Shown here piece by piece: positions 60,372-64,000 of a stretch of DNA of 64,000 nt (positions are counted from its first letter, which is position 1; each line of letters begins with the position of its first letter). A program made the translations under genes and the position numbers. The notes under the pieces are model-generated. The model searched no databases. It saw only the letters and a program-made list of their open reading frames with translations, and had not been told where the DNA came from. This DNA comes from Streptomyces sp. LaPpAH-108 (lineage in GTDB: Bacteria; Actinomycetota; Actinomycetes; Streptomycetales; Streptomycetaceae), in assembly GCF_000373625.1 (NCBI RefSeq), contig NZ_KB891988.1, forward strand, positions 1 through 64,000, given 5' to 3'.

Positions 60372-60778
60372 TGCGTCCTCCTGTTGCCTGACGTGCCGAC
60401 CCCCCGGCCAACTGCATGGAACTACTGCTGGAGCTGGGCCCGTTCGTACGCGCTGCGGCTCGGGCGGGGAACGTGCGGGATGTGTAGGTGTCAGGTACCG
60501 TGGGAGCGCTCCCACGAGTGATGTGTTGAAGGGTCGTCCGTCCGGCGCGGGGTGTCAAGGGAGTGCGCACGCCCAAGTCCCTTCAGTTATCGGGCTGTTA
60601 ATCAGCCGGGGGTGACGGCGCGGAACGGGGCCGGTGGCGGTGTCGCGGGGCACTGTTAGATTCCAGGCCGGGGGCGGGTACGGCCCGTGGTGCGGGTCGT
60701 CGCTGTACGGATACGGCTTGCGCGGCGGGCTGTTGACAGAGGTGTACGGGGTACGGCCGGGAAAGGTGGAGGAGGCCA
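60372..60778. other. cebE-cebR divergent intergenic region
   Basis: These 407 bp hold the cebE leader, the CebR box at 60501-60514, a weak hairpin GGCTG/CAGCC near 60593-60607 and, toward cebR, a TTGACA at about 60733 that can serve as its -35 element. No gene is seen. No second perfect CebR box is visible near cebR itself. Confidence 0.6.
60501..60514. promoter_or_regulatory. CebR box upstream of cebE
   Basis: TGGGAGCGCTCCCA is a perfect palindrome and an exact match to the known CebR operator. It lies about 130 bp before the cebE ATG and 265 bp before cebR. Cellobiose releases CebR from this site. Confidence 0.9.
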
Positions 60779-61837
60779 ATGGCGAGCCACGGAGCGCGGG
60801 GCGGCCGGAGCGGGGGACGGCCCACGCTCGAAGAGGTGGCCGCCCGTGCCGGGGTGGGCCGGGGCACGGTCTCCCGGGTGATCAACGGCTCGCCCCGGGT
60901 CAGCGACGCGACCCGAGCGGCCGTCGAGGCCGCCGTGGAGGAACTGGGCTATGTCCCCAACACCGCCGCCCGCGCCCTTGCCGCCAACCGCACCGACTCC
61001 ATCGCCCTGGTCGTCCCCGAGCCGGAGACCCGCTTCTTCGCGGAGCCGTACTTCTCCGACATGCTGAGCGGGGTGGGCGCCGAACTCGCCGACACCGAAT
61101 GGCAGTTGCTGCTGATCTTCGCGGGCAGCGACCGCAAGCGGCAGCGGCTGGCGGACTACCTCTCCGCCCACCGCGTCGACGGCGTCCTCCTGGTCTCCGT
61201 CCACGCCGACGACCCCCTCCCCGACCTCCTCGACCGCCTGGAGATCCCGGCCGTCATCAGCGGCCCCCGCTCGGCGGGCGAAACCCTCCCCTCGGTCGAC
61301 TCCGACAACTACGGCGGCGCCCACTCGGCGGTCTCCCACCTGCTGTCCCGGGGCCGCCGCCGCATCGCCCACATCACCGGCCGCCCCGACGTGTACGGCG
61401 CGCAGCGACGGGTGGACGGATACCGGGACGCGCTGCGGTCAGCGGGCGTGACCCCGGACGAACTCCTCCTGGAACCGGGCGACTTCACGGAGGAGGGCGG
61501 CCGTCGCGCGATGACGGCCCTCCTGTCCCGCCGCCCCGACCTGGACGCGGTCTTCGCGGGCTCCGACGTCACGGCGGCCGGCGCCCGCCAGGTCCTGCGC
61601 GAAGCGGGCCGCCGCATCCCCGACGACGTGGCCCTCGTCGGCTACGACGACTCCGCCATCGCCCGCCACATGGACCCACCCCTGACCAGCGTCCGCCAGC
61701 CCATCCAGGAGATGGGGCGCGCGATGATCGGCCTGCTCCTGGAGGAGATAGCGGATCGCCGTCCGGCGGCTGCGCGGGGGCTGGAGCGGAGGCATGTGGT
61801 GCTGCCTACGGAGCTGGTGGGGCGGGAGTCGGCGTAA
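60779..61837 (+). CDS. cebR: LacI-family cellobiose repressor CebR
   Basis: This encodes 352 residues, with ATG after GGAGGAGG. The N-terminal LacI helix-turn-helix (PTLEEVAARAGVGRGTVSRVINGSP) and hinge precede the sugar-binding core (TDSIALVVPEPETRFFAEPYF, RRIAHITGRPDVYGAQRRVDGYRDAL (in parts), VALVGYDDSAIARHMDPPLTSV). It binds the TGGGAGCGCTCCCA sites before cebE and bglC and is released by cello-oligosaccharides. Its stop is eight bases from the convergent TetR gene stop. Confidence 0.93.
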   Translation: MASHGARGGRSGGRPTLEEVAARAGVGRGTVSRVINGSPRVSDATRAAVEAAVEELGYVPNTAARALAANRTDSIALVVPEPETRFFAEPYFSDMLSGVGAELADTEWQLLLIFAGSDRKRQRLADYLSAHRVDGVLLVSVHADDPLPDLLDRLEIPAVISGPRSAGETLPSVDSDNYGGAHSAVSHLLSRGRRRIAHITGRPDVYGAQRRVDGYRDALRSAGVTPDELLLEPGDFTEEGGRRAMTALLSRRPDLDAVFAGSDVTAAGARQVLREAGRRIPDDVALVGYDDSAIARHMDPPLTSVRQPIQEMGRAMIGLLLEEIADRRPAAARGLERRHVVLPTELVGRESA

Positions 61838-61845
61838 GCCGTGGC

Positions 61846-62535
61846 CTAGGTCTTCCCTGAAGTGGCCTGTGCGAGAAGGCCGTCGACGAAGGCGCGGAGG
61901 GCTTCGGGATAGGTGTCCCGGGCGGCTAGCTCCGGCCAGCATTCGCCGACTTCGGAGAGGCGGGGGAGTCGGGCGGTGTCGATGCCGCTGAAGAAGTCGG
62001 CCTCCCCGGCGAGTTGGGCGTTCTCCTGCCGCCGGTGGGCGGAGTGCGCGCGGACCAGGATCTCGCCCGCGGTGTAGTACCAGACGCTCCGGAAGAGCCC
62101 GACGGCCTGGTCGAGCGTGCACCCGCAGTCGACGGCCCCCGCCACGATCGTCTCGACCGCCTGGAGGGACGCGGGCCCGAGCCGGGCCAGGAAGCCGTCC
62201 ACCGTGAGGATCTCGGCCGCCCACGGCCAGGCGGCGAGGGAGTCGTGGATCGCGGTCGCCGCCGCGATGATCCGCTCGCGCGGCTCGGCGGGGAGGTCCG
62301 GGCGCAGCGTGTGGTCCACATGCTCGTTGAGGAGCTGGACCAACAGGTCCTCCCTGTCCCGGACATGGTGGTACAGCGTCGTCGTCCCGATGCCGATCTC
62401 CGCCGCCAGCCTGCGCACGGTCAGCTTCTCCCAGCCGTCCCGCTCGATGACGCGGCGCGCCGCGTCCAGGATCTCGGTGCGGGAGGTGGCCGGGGGGCGG
62501 CCGCTGCGGCCGGGCGATGAGTTGCTTCGGGGCAC
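61846..62535 (-). CDS. TetR/AcrR-family regulator
   Basis: This encodes 229 residues from GTG 62535, preceded by GGAG. The helix-turn-helix is WEKLTVRRLAAEIGIGTTTLYHHVRDREDLL. The C-terminal ligand domain is of the TetR class C type (FLARLGPASLQAVETIVAG, LFRSVWYYTAGEILVRAH). It probably represses the divergent exporter at 62651 through the GGAACATGTTCC palindrome between them. Confidence 0.88.
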   Translation of the reverse strand: MPRSNSSPGRSGRPPATSRTEILDAARRVIERDGWEKLTVRRLAAEIGIGTTTLYHHVRDREDLLVQLLNEHVDHTLRPDLPAEPRERIIAAATAIHDSLAAWPWAAEILTVDGFLARLGPASLQAVETIVAGAVDCGCTLDQAVGLFRSVWYYTAGEILVRAHSAHRRQENAQLAGEADFFSGIDTARLPRLSEVGECWPELAARDTYPEALRAFVDGLLAQATSGKT

Positions 62536-62591
62536 CGCTCCATCATGCCGTTCCCCGCTTCCCGCTCGACAGCGGCGGTCGCGCGGAGTAC

Positions 62592-62611
62592 TTTCGGAAC
62601 ATGTTCCAAAA
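62592..62611. promoter_or_regulatory. TetR operator between regulator and exporter
   Basis: TTTCGGAACATGTTCCAAAA is a 20-bp near-palindrome (one mismatched pair) with perfect core GGAACATGTTCC. It is 57 bp from the TetR start and 40-60 bp from the exporter start, the usual place for such an operator. Confidence 0.75.
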
Positions 62612-62650
62612 CCTCGGGGGAGCCGCGTTTCCAACGGCATGGAGGAACTG

Positions 62651-64000
62651 GTGACGAAGACGGTCGAAGAGCCGGACGGCAGGGGTGCGGCGGTCGACGT
62701 GGGGGCGGGCGACGGCGTGCGCGCGGGCGTGCGGCCGGGACTCACCCTCGCCGCGGTGGCCGTGGTGCAGTTCATGGTGTCGCTCGACCTGTCGGTGGTG
62801 AACGTAGGACTGCCCGAGATCGCCGACGGCCTGAACTTCTCGGGCGTGGGCCTGACATGGGTGATCCACGCGTACGCGCTCACCTTCGGCGGGCTGCTCC
62901 TGCTGGGTGGCAGGACGGCGGACCGGTACGGCCGTAAGCGGGTGCTTCTGGCGGGGCTCGCCCTGTTCGGCCTGGCGTCCCTGTCCGGCGGCTTCGCTCA
63001 GTCCCCCGCTCAACTGGTCGCCGCCCGCGCCGTCCAGGGCATCGGAGCCGCGGCCCTCTCCCCGGCCGCGCTGGCCCTGCTGACGACGACGTTCCCCACG
63101 GGCCGCGCCCGCGTACGGGCCTTCGGCGTGTGGAGCGCGGTCAACGCGGCGGGCGGTGCGCTGGGCGTTCTGATCGGGGGCGTCCTCACGCAGTACGCGG
63201 GCTGGCGCTGGTTGATGTTCGTGAACGTGCCGATTGCGGCAGGGGCGTTGCTGCTGTCGTGGCGGGGTGTGGGCGCGGACCGGCCACACCCCGGCGGTGG
63301 CCGGCCGGACATCCTCGGCGCCGTCCTGGTCACCTCGGGGATGCTGCTCCTGGTGTTCGGCGTCGTCCGCACCGACCGGTACGGCTGGGGCTCACCGGTG
63401 ACGCTGACGACCCTGACGGCGGCGGTGGCCCTGCTGGCCGCCTTCCTCCAGGTCGAGCGGACGACCAGCCGCGAACCACTGATCCGACTGGGCCTGTTCA
63501 CGAACCGCTCGGTCCTCGGCGCGAACGCCTTCAACCTCCTGGCCGGTGCCGCGATGGCCTCCGCCTTCTACTTCATCTCCCTCTACCTGCAAGGCGTCCT
63601 CGGCCACGGCGCCGCCCGCACCGGCCTGGAATTCCTCCCGCTGGCCGTCGGCGTGATCACCGGCTCGGCCCTCGCGGTGAAACTCGCCCACCGCTTCCCA
63701 CCCCGCACCCTCCTGCCCCTCGGCGGCACCCTGGCAGCCACCGGCTTCGCCTGGGCGAGCCTGATCACCCCGCACGGCTCCTACCTCACCGACATCCTCG
63801 GCCCCGCCCTCCTCGCGGGCACCGGCTTCGGCTTCTGCCTGGCCCCGGCGGTCTCCCTGGCAACGGAAGGCGTGTCCTCTTCCGAGGCAGGCACCGCCTC
63901 CGCCCTCCTGAACAGCTCCCGCCAGATCGGCGCCTCCCTCGGCCTGACAGCCCTGGTCACGACAGCGGCTCACCACACGGGGCCCGTGGTCACGGCCGAG
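62651..64000 (+). CDS. MFS exporter, DHA2 (14-TMS) family, partial at window end
   Basis: This gives 450 codons to the window edge, from GTG 62651 behind GGAGG; an ATG at 62639 is in frame four codons earlier. It is an EmrB/QacA-type drug exporter: helix 1 VVQFMVSLDLSVVNVGLPEIA, motif A GGRTADRYGRKRVLLAG, motif C-like GGALGVLIGGVLTQYAGWRWLMFVNVP (in parts) and later helices through SLATEGVSSSEAGTASALLNSSRQIG (in parts). The 3' end, probably only some tens of codons, is missing. It likely exports a toxic compound sensed by the divergent TetR protein. Confidence 0.9.
   Translation, partial: MTKTVEEPDGRGAAVDVGAGDGVRAGVRPGLTLAAVAVVQFMVSLDLSVVNVGLPEIADGLNFSGVGLTWVIHAYALTFGGLLLLGGRTADRYGRKRVLLAGLALFGLASLSGGFAQSPAQLVAARAVQGIGAAALSPAALALLTTTFPTGRARVRAFGVWSAVNAAGGALGVLIGGVLTQYAGWRWLMFVNVPIAAGALLLSWRGVGADRPHPGGGRPDILGAVLVTSGMLLLVFGVVRTDRYGWGSPVTLTTLTAAVALLAAFLQVERTTSREPLIRLGLFTNRSVLGANAFNLLAGAAMASAFYFISLYLQGVLGHGAARTGLEFLPLAVGVITGSALAVKLAHRFPPRTLLPLGGTLAATGFAWASLITPHGSYLTDILGPALLAGTGFGFCLAPAVSLATEGVSSSEAGTASALLNSSRQIGASLGLTALVTTAAHHTGPVVTAE

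Overview
The window is high-GC actinomycete DNA, almost certainly Streptomyces chromosome. The evidence is the G/C-heavy third codon positions, frequent GTG starts, many ATGA/GTGA overlaps, and families typical of streptomycetes: cslA/glxA, cebEFG/bglC/cebR, a PAS-GGDEF-EAL protein resembling CdgA, and SPFH and LPMO genes. From memory, the gene order resembles the S. coelicolor core interval running from the cslA locus to the ceb locus. I cannot name the species.

Layout. 1-1.98 kb: tandem repeats, an MFS transporter missing its C-terminal half, a small membrane gene and a DUF2267 gene. 1.94-6.37 kb: an A/T-richer restriction-modification island with an HNH nuclease, a C5-cytosine methyltransferase, a Vsr nuclease and two unrelated type II restriction enzymes (NgoMIV-like and NaeI-like). 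Both of the latter families cut GCCGGC. 6.5-12.6 kb: a SEC-C/TPR protein, YidC, an F420-dependent oxidoreductase, and a Gfo/Idh/MocA dehydrogenase divergent from a ROK regulator across a palindromic operator. 12.8-16.4 kb: an LAxTG surface protein, a HAD phosphatase, and a class F sortase with a secreted partner. 16.5-25.7 kb: the hyphal-tip glycan locus (GH6 cslZ, glxA, cslA, a peptidoglycan-binding NlpC-like protein, an SPFH protein and an AA10 LPMO carrying a DasR-type site).

25.8-41 kb: small membrane and regulatory genes, an ATP-binding pseudogene, an ectoine/amino-acid ABC transporter operon (ehuBCDA order) with IclR and a dehydrogenase, a luciferase-like oxidoreductase behind a Shine-Dalgarno-sequestering hairpin, the c-di-GMP protein CdgA and an M6 protease. 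Three identical tRNA-Lys(CTT) genes lie in 22.1-39.8 kb. 41-45.1 kb: a three-gene operon encoding a Cas4/Dna2-type Cys-containing PD-(D/E)XK nuclease, a 532-residue unknown protein and an SF1 helicase. This is the best candidate for an undescribed DNA-processing or defence module. 45-55.4 kb: a PAP2 phosphatase, a phosphoglycerate-mutase-like phosphatase, a TPR regulator, a spermidine-synthase-like protein, a two-component system preceded by twin DnaA boxes, and a GH18 chitinase. 55.5-61.8 kb: the complete cellobiose uptake system (bglC, cebG, cebF, cebE, cebR) with two CebR boxes. 61.8-64 kb: a TetR regulator and a divergent DHA2-type exporter cut by the window edge.

How the genes work together: much of the window concerns polysaccharides. 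CslA, GlxA, CslZ and the LPMO build and remodel a surface glucan. The GH18 enzyme and the ceb/bgl genes degrade and import glucan and chitin breakdown products. The candidate control sites (two CebR boxes, dre-like sites and a Crp-like palindrome) point to carbon-source control of these functions.
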